Assembly: GCF_905171765.1 (NCBI RefSeq)
Contig: NC_053390.1
Location: forward strand, 209,689,359 to 209,753,358
Direction of reading: 5' to 3'
Length of the DNA: 64,000 bases
From: Bufo bufo
Lineage: Eukaryota; Chordata; Amphibia; Anura; Bufonidae
Part shown: one piece after another, positions 55,102-64,000 of the stretch
Layout: every line of letters starts with the position of its first letter
Position numbering within the stretch: the first letter of the stretch is position 1
The notes under the pieces: generated by a model
What the model was told of the DNA's origin: nothing
Seen by the model: the letters and a program-made list of their open reading frames with translations, nothing else
Databases searched by the model: none
Translations under genes and position numbers: made by a program

Positions 55102-56297
55102 GGCACAGTATTAGTTTAGCACAATTATTTTTTGGGGACATTATGTTTATAATATTAGTCTCAGCGATACTATTTGCTTGGTGCAGTTACTTTTTAGGTT
55201 ATCAATATTTATTACAAGTTAACCCCTTTAGACAATTAAATCACAGCTCTATAGCCAAATATTTATTTAGTGCTTCACTCTGGATATGTAACCATCGCTA
55301 CTGTATCGTTCTCATCCTCCATTATTCTCTTCCATGCGAGTTGACCTTCTAGCTCCAGGCAGCACTCTGCACTGATCAGTGAGTGCAAAGTCAGTGTTGC
55401 ATAACTGCGGTGCTGTGAATAATGAGTTACTTCACTTCCTTCTACTATTGTGGGAGGATTAAAGGGAAATTAAAAGGAAGGTCAGAGAGATCTGGGTTGT
55501 ATAATGCACTTGTAACGCACAGCATATCATGAATTAGATATCTCTGTATTCCTACTACTCAATGAATTCATTTTACAGATAATATGGAGAGATTCTGTGT
55601 TGGACTGGATTGACAAATGACCTTCGCAGGGCCTGTTCTCCGAATATATAGAAATGTATAGAAGTGCACAGACCCTTTTTTTAATCAGTGTCAGAATCAC
55701 GACTCAGGATGTGAGCTTAAAAGGTCACCCAGATTTTAACGTCAACTTCCCTCTCTGCTACTCTGAGCCACAGGGTTACACTAAATCTTTCCCCTTTAGC
55801 TGATATCTATCTCTAAAGGATATTAGCTGGCACCACTTGTTATACTGTATTAGGTGGACAACACGCCTTGAACTATGGAACTCACAATTACCCACTCAAA
55901 CCCACTATGCTCTCTAGCATTCAAAGGGCTAATACACAAATATGCATATTGCTTCTTCTAAGGTCATGGAATAGTTTAAAACACAAGAAGGCTTTTTTTT
56001 TTATATATCCACAGGACAGTGCGTACAAAAATGCAGTTATCAAAATTTAAAAATATAATGTCATACAAACACAATGCTAAAAAAAATTGAAAATGAAAAG
56101 GATAAAAGAAACAGAACTTAATACGTTACGAGATGGTAGAAGTCAGATTGCCTGGGGGGGTAGCATGAAAGTCGGAAAGATCTTCAAACGAGTTGTCACC
56201 CAAAGAAATGACCATTTGCTAAAGAAAGACACACCTTAAGAAGGTCTCCAGAGTCCACCAATAGCCTCCCTTCCTCTGATGCCATGGAGAGGCTATT
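55102..56297. other. no feature recognised
   Basis: About 1.2 kb of non-coding sequence without clear repeat ends. It is the longest stretch in the window for which I have no explanation, and may be unique. Confidence 0.5.
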
Positions 56298-56305
56298 GTG
56301 TATGC

Positions 56306-56444
56306 CAGGCATGCTCAACCTGCAGCCCTCCAGCTGTTGCAAAACGACAACTGCCCAAACAGCCTACAGCTATCAGCCTACAGCAGGGCATTGTGGGAGT
56401 TGTAGTTTTACAACAGCTGAAGGGCCGCAGGTTGAGCATGCCTG
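56306..56444. mobile_element. hAT-type MITE, second copy of the 20339 family
   Basis: The ends CAGGCATGC are flanked by GTGTATGC (56298-56305) and GTGTAAGC (56445-56452), seven of eight bases alike. The interior is the same near palindrome as in the other copy. Confidence 0.8.
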
Positions 56445-56486
56445 GTGTAAGCTAATGACCTTTTACAAGTTTTTGAGTAAGTTTAA

Positions 56487-56727
56487 AGGGACTTTCCGAG
56501 ATATTTTTTATTGATGACCTATCTTCAGTATAGGTCATCAATTTCAGATCGACGGAGGTCCGACACCCCTGCTGATCAGCTTTTTGAAGAGAAGACTGCA
56601 TGCTGTGCCAGCGCAGTCTTCCCTTCATTGTTTACCTGCTCGCTATCGACATCACAGCAGAGAGCAGGTGTAATACACTTGTATAGGAAAGAGACGTTCC
56701 ATTGAAGTGAATGGGTCGGCTTCTTGT
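56487..56727. mobile_element. left part of a TTAAAGG-type element
   Basis: It begins TTAAAGGGACTTTCC, has an inverted pair around GATGACCTATCTTCAGTATA, and is cut short where Tc1-like sequence starts. Confidence 0.5.
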
Positions 56728-56728
56728 A

Positions 56729-57003
56729 CACTACTCACAAAAAGATAGGGATATTTGGCTTTCGGGTGAAATTTATGGAAAACCCAAAAAGTGCATGCAA
56801 CAGTGATATTATATCGTGAAAGTAGGGCATTTAAGTAGAAGCGTGCAATGGCGATTTTATCTCAAACAATTTACTGAAACAAAAGCCAACAACAGTGGTG
56901 GTGGGTATAACCCCACAAAAATGTCAGTTTCTCAAAAACTTGTCATGTGGCCTTGAGCATCAATTACAGCTTGACAACTACGTCTCATGCTGTTCACAAG
57001 TCG
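56729..57003 (+). mobile_element. 5' end of a Tc1/mariner element
   Basis: After TA, the end CACTACTCACAAAAAGATAG is followed by GGCTTTCGGGTGAAATTTAT, a recognisable Tc1-type terminus. No transposase or opposite end is present. Confidence 0.55.
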
Positions 57004-57424
57004 AGGCCTTCTCTTCAACCAAAAAAAAAAACACTATCATGGACCTGCGCTCTTTGAAACAGGTAGAGTTCTTTTCTTTCAAACTAGACGCCCTCCACAG
57101 GAGCAGGGTTCACTTTCAAATTTCCTCCTCTAATGTTATTTCAAACTCCAGCTCCCTCTATTCCACTCGAATATGGCTTTACCCACGTATGGCTGGAACC
57201 TCCGTGCACTCTTCCTCAAAAGAGATATGACATAGCACAAATCTACAACAAAAGGCTCAGCACGAGACCCTTTCATAACTTACAGAATAAGTCGCTTGGT
57301 CAGCATGTCAATTTATCCAGCGGATTTCTCTTGCAGTTTTCCCCCTTTTCAATGGATAGGGTGAAATATGATGACTTTTCCCGCAACATAAGCGGCATGT
57401 AATAGATACGGTTTTATTGCGGGT
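57004..57424. other. unassigned stretch with open but unrecognised frames
   Basis: Overlapping frames of up to about 110 codons (56895-57230 and 57133-57402) show no motif I recognise. They may be remains of a retroelement. Confidence 0.3.
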
Positions 57425-57429
57425 TTTTG

Positions 57430-58476
57430 TGTCACGGATGTTCCCGCGACAGGTGGCAGGAGATTGGTGAGACTGGCAACATGTAGTTTGACTGACAGGT
57501 GTTCCCTGTGGATCGATTGGTGTCTGTGTTGTTTCTGGTAATGGCCACACCCCTTGCCTTAGGTGTTGCTAATGTGGTCATTTAACCTTCTTTATTTATA
57601 GTTGTTTCTCCCACAATGCTGTGCGGTTTATTGCTTCAGTTTCAGTTTTGGATTGCTGGTGTGTGAATCTCGGCAGAGTTCCTGATGCTTCCATTGCTCC
57701 TTTGAAGTTAAGGCTACTTTCACACTCGCGTTTGGTGCGGATCCGTCATGGATCTGCACAGATGGATCAGAACGGATCCGTTTGTTTCTTTAAAATAGCC
57801 AAGACGGATCCGTCTTGAACACCATTGAAAGTCAATGGAGGACGGATCTTTTTTTTTATTGTGCCAGATTGTGTCATAGAAAACGGATCCGTCCCCATTG
57901 ACTTACATTGTCTGTCAGAGCGGATCCGTTTGGCTCAGTTTCGTCAGACGGACACCAAAGCGGAATGGAGACGGAACGGAGGCAAACTTAGCCAAACTGA
58001 TGCATTCTGAGCAGATCCTTTTCCATTCAGAATGCATTAGGGCAAAACTGATCCGTTTTGGACCGCTTGTGAGAGTCCAGAACAGATCTCACAAACGGAA
58101 AGCCAAAACGCCAGTGTAAAAGTAGCCTAAGTCTTTCCTTTCCCTTTTGTATTCTGTTTGGGTTCTGTGTGTTGCATTTCCCTATTGTTGTATTAGGTCT
58201 GAGGGAGACTCCTGTTCATCCTTTCTTTTGGAGGAACAGATAGTCTCGTCCCTGCCATTAGTACCAGGGTCCTAGAGGGCTAGATAGGACTCTAGGTATT
58301 CCTGTGTATGAACACACTTACCTCAGGAGTCTGTTCATACTGATAGTCAGTCAGAATTTTGGTTAGGGTTTTACTAGGAGGTGTCCATCTTCCTTCCTTA
58401 GTTCTCAGGCCTGATTCCCTGTTCCCCCCTTTCTTATGCTCGGTGTGGTGTTTCCCTCCCACATCGAAGCGTGACA
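57430..58476 (+). repeat. gypsy-4 5' LTR, interrupted by a MITE
   Basis: It begins TGTCACGGATGTTCC and ends CGAAGCGTGACA. Without the MITE it is about 630 bases. Confidence 0.85.
57712..58127. mobile_element. Harbinger-type MITE, TAA duplication
   Basis: The inverted ends are GGCTACTTTCACACT and AGTGTAAAAGTAGCC. TAA lies at 57709-57711 and 58128-58130. The interior is full of ACGGATCCGT motifs. Confidence 0.9.
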
Positions 58477-58494
58477 TTATAAACCACCAAAACC

Positions 58495-58857
58495 GTCATT
58501 TTTTGTTTGTGTGCAGCCATCCTATTGCTGCACTGGCAGGTCAGCTGCAAGGGCAGATTAAGAGTGGGTGACTTTCATCAAGCATTTATCTTGTGTTTTG
58601 TGTTAGAGGGTCTCCCTGCACCGTTGGATCTGGGTTTACCATGGATAAGCAAGCACAATCCAACTATCGATTGGCAATCTAGACAGATTCTGGATTGGGG
58701 GATTATTGCATTGACAATTGTCTGAATACATCTTTTTCTGTTTCTGATTTTATATATGATTTTGCCGACGTGTTTTCTGAGAGTGGATGCCAGGATTTAC
58801 CTCTGCATCGGGAATATGATTGTCCTATCAATCTTATTCCCGGAGCTAAATTGACAA
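58495..58857 (+). pseudogene. gypsy-4 pol fragment (protease to reverse transcriptase linker)
   Basis: It reads LEGLPAPLDLGLPWISKHNP, then a frame change, then DFADVFSESGCQDLPLHREY and [14 protein letters not shown]. The same blocks lie in gypsy-1 near 620-340. Just upstream a scrap resembling the gag start (PIAALAGQLQG) is fused directly to it, so nearly all of gag is deleted. Confidence 0.8.
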
Positions 58858-59947
58858 AAAATAGATTTTTGTACTCACCGTAAAATCCTTTTCTCGTAGG
58901 ATGCATTGGGGGACACAGCACCATGGGTATATGCCCAGCTGCCACTAGGAGGCTGACACTAGAAAGAAAAGTGTTGGCTCCACCCATCTAGGCTATACCC
59001 ACTGCACCTGCTGGAGCTAACCAGTTGGTAAAAAAAAGCAGTAGGATGAACAAACCGAAAAAAATAAGAAGCCAACATGTCCTAAACCAGAGATAGGATG
59101 AGAACAAAAACCCAGAAGTCTTAAAACGAAAAAAACAAAGAGGGCGGGATCTGTGTCCCCCAATGCATCCTACGAGAAAAGGATTTTACGGCGAGTACAA
59201 AAATCAATTTTTATCGTGAATGGCATTGGAGGACACAGCACCATGGGACGTCCAAAAGCAGTCCACGATGGAGGGAAGAAACAGCCATGCAAGTCATCTA
59301 ACACACAGCTGCTTGAAGAAACTTGCGACCCAAGCTGGCATCGGCAGAGGCCAAGGAATGGATCTGATAGAACTTCGAAAAGGTATGAAGCGAAGCCCAG
59401 GTGGCGGCCTTGCAGACCTGGGAGGCAGAAGCCTGATGTCGAACCGCCCAAGAGGCCCCGACCGCCCTAGTGGAGTGAGCGGTCAACAAAGGCCTCCTTG
59501 ACAGCCGATCAAATCCAACGGAAGAAGGTGGATTTGGAAGCTTGCAGACCCTTACGAGGTCTGTCAGAAACAACAAAGAGGGATTTGGAATGCCTGAAAG
59601 ACTCCGTTAACCGAAGGTACAGGCGGAGCGCCCGAACGACATCCATGGGATGAGCGGGATTAGGACAGAAAGATGGAAGGACAATCTCCTCATTAATATG
59701 GAATGAGGACACCACCTTAGGGAGAAAGGAGGGAACCGGACGGAGGACCACTTTGTCCTGGTGGAACACAAGGTAGGTAGGGAGACATGCAAGAAAGCGC
59801 AGCAAGCTCAGAGACTCTGCGGATAGAGGTAATCACCACAAGGAAGGTGACCTTAAATGAAGCAAAGGAAAGAGAGACATCCTTCAGTGGCTCGAAAGGA
59901 GAGGACTGAAGAGCGTCAAGGTCAAGCAAGTCCCACGGTTCCACAGG
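58858..59947 (-). mobile_element. DIRS-type retroelement fragment (minus strand)
   Basis: The right part encodes a tyrosine recombinase on the minus strand. The left part (58861-59215) carries an inverted pair around GTAAAATCCTTTTCTCGTAG and GATGCATTGGGGGACACAG, fitting the inverted terminal repeats of DIRS elements. The fragment replaces the rest of gypsy-4 pol and the start of its 3' LTR. Confidence 0.65.
59170..59944 (-). pseudogene. DIRS-type tyrosine recombinase, C-terminal part, broken
   Basis: Minus-strand translation gives PWDLLDLDALQSSPFEPLKD, then TSIRRVSELAAL (first Arg), CPNPAHPMDVVRALRLYLR, AHSTRAVGASWAVRHQAS (HxxR) and TFSKFYQIHSLASADAS (catalytic Tyr). These are the signatures of the DIRS/Ngaro-type recombinase that integrates circular cDNA instead of a DDE integrase. 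At least two frame changes (near 59800 and near 59580) break it. Reverse transcriptase is absent. Confidence 0.75.
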
Positions 59948-60208
59948 CCTGAGGGAGACTCCTGTTCGTCCTTCCTTTTGGAGGAACAGGTAGTCTCGTC
60001 CCTGCCATTAGTTCCAGGGTCCTATAGGGCTAGATAGGACTCTATGTATTCCTGTGTATGACCACACCTACCTCTGGGGTCTGTTCATACTGATAGTCAG
60101 TCAGGATTTTGGTTAGGGTTTTACTAGGAGGTGTCCATCTTCCTTCCTTAGTTCTCAAGCCTGATTCCCTGTTCCCCCCCTTTCCTCTTATGCTCAGTGT
60201 GGTGTTTC

Positions 60209-60601
60209 AATCATAGTGTAGGGGAAGGGGAGGAACACCAGAAAGACAAAATGACCAGGAACTAGACCTCAAGGCTAGGGAAAGAAAAATGGTAACCTCC
60301 TAAGGAAACCCTAAACCTAGCCCTGACTCCTGTCAGTATGAATAGACCCTGAAGGTGGAAATATTCATACACCGGAAATCTAGGCCCTAGAAACCCTGAA
60401 AATCCCTAGGATTAGTGACAGGGTCTGAGACTACTGGTTCCTTCCCAGATGAACGAACCAGCGTCTCCCTGAGGCCTAGTAAGCAATGAGCAAAAGGGAG
60501 CAACAAAATACCAAGAGAAGTACACTTATCTTCAATAGAAAATGGATGAGCAGGAACTCAGATGAGAACCACATCCCTCTTTTACTGGAGGGACCGTGAC
60601 A
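60209..60601 (-). repeat. solo LTR inserted in the gypsy-4 3' LTR
   Basis: GTTTC is duplicated at 60204-60208 and 60602-60606. On the minus strand the insert starts TGTCACGGTCCCTCC. Parts resemble the inverse of the host LTR (around CTGAGGGAGAC), so it may be a diverged member of a related family. The other end, AATCATAG, is not a standard CA, so the boundary may be damaged. Confidence 0.6.
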
Positions 60602-60633
60602 GTTTCCCTCCCACACCGAAGCGTGACATTTTG

Positions 60634-60930
60634 CTGTGGAAATGCTGCAAAAACCGCAGGATCTTCCATCACGTGTGTCCCTGGCCTTAATAGGAAGAAA
60701 TGACCCTTCTGGTCTGGTATAATATTATCTAAATGCCCAATGCACAGGGGCCATCAGTAACCAGATACCCAAAGATTCCCAGCTAATTTAGGATCCATTA
60801 CATACACTTAAATAACAATCTCCAGAACACTTTCTAAAATAGGGCTAACTCCTTATGATCCCAAACCATATGCAGCAGCTGAGCCTCCTCCAAGGCACAC
60901 CTCAGGCACCCCATTTTGCCTTACTTGCAA
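60634..60930. other. no feature recognised
   Basis: May include the unresolved end of the gypsy-3 LTR. Confidence 0.35.
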
Positions 60931-61214
60931 AAATTTATAAAAGTGGAAGACAGAATTCCTCCATGGGCTGACCACTTTCTGGTTATTGTTGACCAGCTCT
61001 TCCAACTCCAGGCAGAGAATATCAACCGCATGGTATGAAGTGTGAGTCCAGACTTAATAGAGGAGCAGTGATGACCACAAGCTACACCTGAGACAAGAGG
61101 TGTGGTCATTACCAACAACACTGCAACAAGTGAAAACAGATAGGCTGTCAGATGACCTAATGTGCAGCCAGTCTCTCAGATCTTCTAACTTCTGTCACTG
61201 GAGGGAACGTGACA
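60930..61214 (-). repeat. gypsy-3 3' LTR, far boundary uncertain
   Basis: The start TGTCACGTTCCCTCC at 61214 directly follows a purine-rich tract ending GGGGGTGGGTAC (minus strand). A TATAAAT-type motif lies near 60940. Confidence 0.5.
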
Positions 61215-61310
61215 GTACCCACCCCCTTCTACGGGTGACCCCCGGACACCCAGGACCGACCTTATCGGGATGGGCCCCGTGAAAGGCTTTCACAGTGCAA
61301 CTAGCATTAA

Positions 61311-61651
61311 AGGGAACCTGTCATCGGGATTTTGTGTATAGAGCTGAGGACATGGGTTGCTAGATGGCCGCTAGCACATCCACAATACCCAGTCCCCATA
61401 GCTCTGTGTGCTTTTATTGTGTAAAAAAAACGATTTGATACATATGCAAATTAACCTGAGATGAGTCCTGTCCCTGACTCATCTCAGGGACAGGACTCAT
61501 CTCAGGTTAATTTGCATATGTATCAAATGTTTTTTTTTTACACAATAAAAGCACACAGAGCTATGGGGACTGGGTATTGCGGATGTTCTAGCGGCCATCT
61601 AGCAACCCATGTCCTCAGCTCTATACACAAAATCCCGGTGACAGGTTCCCT
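61311..61651. mobile_element. T2-type MITE, near-perfect palindrome
   Basis: TTAA lies at 61307-61310 and 61652-61655. The ends are AGGGAACCTGTCA. The two arms of about 165 bases are nearly perfect inverse copies meeting around TGACTCATCTCAGGGACAGG. Confidence 0.92.
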
Positions 61652-61659
61652 TTAACGTC

Positions 61660-64000
61660 GGCCGCTGGACCTCACATTCTCTTCTCTGGACAGTAACCCT
61701 TCCAGTGAACGAGGTACTGAAGTGATCTACGGAAAATTCATGAGTCCACTATCCTGGCGATCCGAAATTCAAGATTACCGTCCACCATGACAGGAGTGGG
61801 AGGCAAGGAGGACAGTTTAGCAGGTTCAACATATCTCTTCAGCAATGATTTGTGGAAAACATTATGAATTTTTAAAGCCTGCAGAAGTTCAAGACGAAAG
61901 GCTACCGGGTTAATAATGGCAGAGATCTTATATGGACCAATAAACCTTGGACCCAACTTCCAAGAAGGTACCTTCAACTTAATGTTTCTTGTGGACAGCC
62001 ACAAAGAATCACCCACTCTCAGGTCCAGACCACTCGTACGTCTTTTGTCAGCTATTCGTTTATACTTGTTGCCCTTTTTTTTTTTTTTTTATTATTTTGA
62101 ATTTTACGCCTAATAGATGACAAAGAAGAGGAAAATCTTTCCTCTTCAGGTATACCAGAAGTCTCAGTACCAGAAAATGTGCCAAACTGCGGATGGAACC
62201 CATATGGCAACTTATCAGTGTACTCCTGTCTACAGTTATTTATGGCAAACTCGGCAAAAGACAAAAATGAATCACCAGAATCACCGTTTTCCTAAGGAAT
62301 TCAGCAAATTTGTGATAAAGTCCATGGACAAATGAGTCCAAGGTCGGGACGGAATGGACAAAGGAAGTAGAGATCCTGAAGGCAAAGTATGTGTCACCTT
62401 AGCACGCGCACAAGTACCACAAGCTGACACATAGCCCTCAACACATTTACGCAACCCCTGCCACCAGCATCTATGAGAAATGAGATCTACCGTGGATCTG
62501 CTCCCAGGGTGTCCTGTAAGAACCTTGTGTTGTAATTCGGAAGGAACAAACAACTTCCTCGGAGGACAGGACTTTGGTGCATCTCCCTGGGCCTCCCACA
62601 CTTCTGCCTCAAGGTCGGGATAAAGGGCGGATATTACAACCCCTTCAGTCAATATCGGACCAGGATCTTCTGAATCCCCCCCCCCCCCCCAAAAAAAAGC
62701 TACGCGACAAAGAGCCCCCGCCTTGACTTTATTAATCCCAGGGTGATAGGTGACAACGAAATTAAATCTGGTAAAAAACAACGACCATCTGGCCTGCCTT
62801 GGGTTCAGACGTTTAGCTGACTCCAGGTAAGCTAGATTTTTGTGACCGCATTTGATTTCAGACCGGCTCCCGGCACAGGCACAGGTAAGGGCTTACCTGT
62901 GCATCGCCGGACGGGTGAGTCAAGATGCCAGCCCGCATTTGTTCGCTGGCGAACACTGCGAACTGGCCATCACTGCCAACCAATGATGCCATTCCTCAAA
63001 AGCCAACTTAATGGCCAGCAACTTTCTATTACCTACGTCATAATTTTTTTCAGCAGTTGAGAGCTTCTTAGAGAAGAAAGCACATGGTCGCCATTTACTA
63101 GGTAAAGGGCCCTGCGACAAGACTGCTCCTATCCCTACCTTGGATGCGTCGACTTCCACAATGAATGGCTGTGACACATCCGGTTGCACCAGTATAGGAG
63201 CAGAAGCAAAACATTCCTTCACCGCTGAAAAGGCTTGTAATGCCTCATTAGACCAGATTGAGAAAACCGAACCTTTCCTAGTCATGTCCGTTAAAAGGGA
63301 ACCTGTCATCTCCCAAAACCATCCCAAGCCGCCAGCAGTACCTGCTTGTAGCCAGCAGCGTGGTTCTGATGATGCCTTCCTTCCTGAAGGCAGATGCAGC
63401 AAAAGTACTGAAAACATTGTTTTATCCCCTGCCCAGCGTGTGACTGACAGCGCTTATGCACAAGAGTTCGTCTGCCTTTGCCGAACAGCCGGCTGTCAGT
63501 CACAGCGATGGGGCAGGGAAGGGGGCGCAGTTACCGTGACTTGAAGCAAGGAGGCCACTGCCTCCTTGACTTCAGGCATGTGTGGAGAAGCTCGCCGGGC
63601 AGGGGATAAAACATTTTAAGTACTTTTGCTGCATCTGCCTTCAGGAAGAAAGGCATCATCAGAAACACGCTGCTGGCTACATGCAGGTACTGCTAGCGGC
63701 TTGGGATGGTTTTGGGAGGTGACAGGTTCCCTTTAAAGGTTTAACCACAGTAGAGTAGTTCAAAATGAATTTACAGTAGAAGTTGGTAAACCCCAAAAAA
63801 CGCATAAGCGCTTTCAGATTTTCGGGTCGATCCCAGTCCAACACAGCACAGACCTTCTCTGGATCCATACGAAAACCTGAAGATGAGAGTAAGTCAGCCA
63901 GGAATTGCACTTCCTGAACTGCAAATACACACTTTTCCAACTTAGCATACAATTTATTCTCTCTTAAGATCTGTCTCACGTGATCCTGATGCGCCTCCAT
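61660..64000 (-). pseudogene. gypsy-3 pol remnant with chromodomain end
   Basis: From the right edge: reverse transcriptase end (LRENKLYAKLEKCVF, MDPEKVCAVLDW, ALMRFLGFTNFYCKF). After the MITE at 63295-63732 comes RNase H ([36 protein letters not shown]). The integrase zinc region follows (LTGHPGSRSTVDLISHRCWW, SACGTCARAK) up to the first catalytic Asp (SMDFITN) at about 62310. The rest of the core, with the second Asp and the Glu, is deleted before FAEFAINN at about 62260. A late part (WLSTRNIKLKVPSWKLGPRF) and a chromodomain-like end (IARIVDS, YLVHWKGYCPEKR) near 61690-61760 follow, with a stop between. A run of Cs near 62678-62691 also breaks the frame. This is an old copy related to gypsy-1 and gypsy-4. 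Confidence 0.85.
63295..63732. mobile_element. T2-type MITE inserted in the gypsy-3 pol
   Basis: The ends AAGGGAACCTGTCA and TGACAGGTTCCCT are flanked by TTAA at 63291-63294 and 63733-63736. The pol frame on both sides joins across a single TTAA. Outer arms around CCCAAAACCATCCCAAGCCG are inverse copies; the middle holds other inverted pieces. Confidence 0.9.

Larger units (their letters stand above)
57430..60628 (+). mobile_element. Ty3/gypsy element with internal deletion (gypsy-4)
   Basis: TTTTG is duplicated at 57425-57429 and 60629-60633. The 5' LTR (57430-58476) holds a Harbinger MITE. The internal part is reduced to a scrap of gag start and a pol fragment. A DIRS fragment follows, then the 3' portion of the second LTR (about 59948-60628), itself split by a solo LTR. 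Confidence 0.82.
60930..64000 (-). mobile_element. decayed Ty3/gypsy element gypsy-3, runs off right edge
   Basis: On the minus strand it has pol remnants (64000 to about 61660), a polypurine tract near 61235-61215, and a 3' LTR starting TGTCACGTTCCCTCC at 61214. The far end of the LTR is unclear. Two T2-type MITEs interrupt it. Confidence 0.8.

Noticed and set aside
57004..57424. Possible protein gene around 56895-57402
   Set aside because: Overlapping frames without motifs, next to a truncated Tc1 end. There is no support for a host gene.
1..64000. Host genes, tRNA or rRNA genes
   Set aside because: No frame outside transposable elements showed a recognisable domain or an exon series, and no tRNA cloverleaf or rRNA segment was noticed. 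Small exons could still be missed by eye.

Overview
The window looks like intergenic DNA from a vertebrate, most likely a frog or toad. No host protein-coding gene, tRNA, rRNA or CRISPR array could be recognised. Nearly everything identifiable is transposable-element sequence. The mix fits amphibian genomes: MITEs with TTAAAGG ends (T2/Kolobok type), Harbinger elements with TTA/TAA-flanked MITEs, piggyBac, Tc1/mariner, hAT MITEs, L1/Tx1-type and CR1-type LINEs, chromodomain Ty3/gypsy elements and a DIRS-type tyrosine recombinase. The species call is an inference from repeat content only.

Left nest (1-18752). A Harbinger transposase gene on the minus strand (3298-18437, with a 90-bp GT-AG intron) has been split repeatedly. 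A Ty3/gypsy element (gypsy-1, running off the left edge) lies at its left. A T2-type MITE (4379-5535, itself holding a Harbinger MITE at 5019-5498), a 6.7-kb piggyBac copy (5540-12269) and a full-length L1 (12391-18386, 14-bp target duplication) sit inside its coding region. The Harbinger right terminus at 18752 matches the ends of several MITEs elsewhere in the window.

Middle (18753-27682). CR1 fragments, small MITEs and a second, decayed L1-type LINE (about 22022-27250) that carries an unidentified insertion of about 0.9 kb.

Central nest (27683-43803). An old DNA element with TACCGTATT-type ends and a minisatellite contains a Tc1 element (27975-41309). That Tc1 contains a second piggyBac (28174-39959) with an intact 650-codon transposase. 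The piggyBac contains a young chromodomain gypsy element (gypsy-2, 33962-39219) whose two LTRs differ at two positions. Target duplications identify each level: TA, TTAA and ATAAC. A second Tc1 (41570-43151) lies in an AT microsatellite of the same outer element.

Right part (43804-64000). Short non-autonomous elements, a repeat starting TACTAGCTG, Tc1 relics, a hAT element with an 8-bp duplication inside another copy of the minisatellite-bearing family, a solo LTR (52319-53010), a palindrome-rich repeat (53167-55101), an internally deleted gypsy element (57430-60628) that has received a DIRS fragment, and a decayed gypsy pol on the minus strand (about 60930-64000) interrupted by two T2-type MITEs. 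The genes present serve element mobility only: gag/pol, L1 ORF1/ORF2, and DDE or DDD transposases. The one full-length open transposase is piggyBac-2 (29119-31071). Gypsy-2 is open throughout but has lost a catalytic integrase aspartate.
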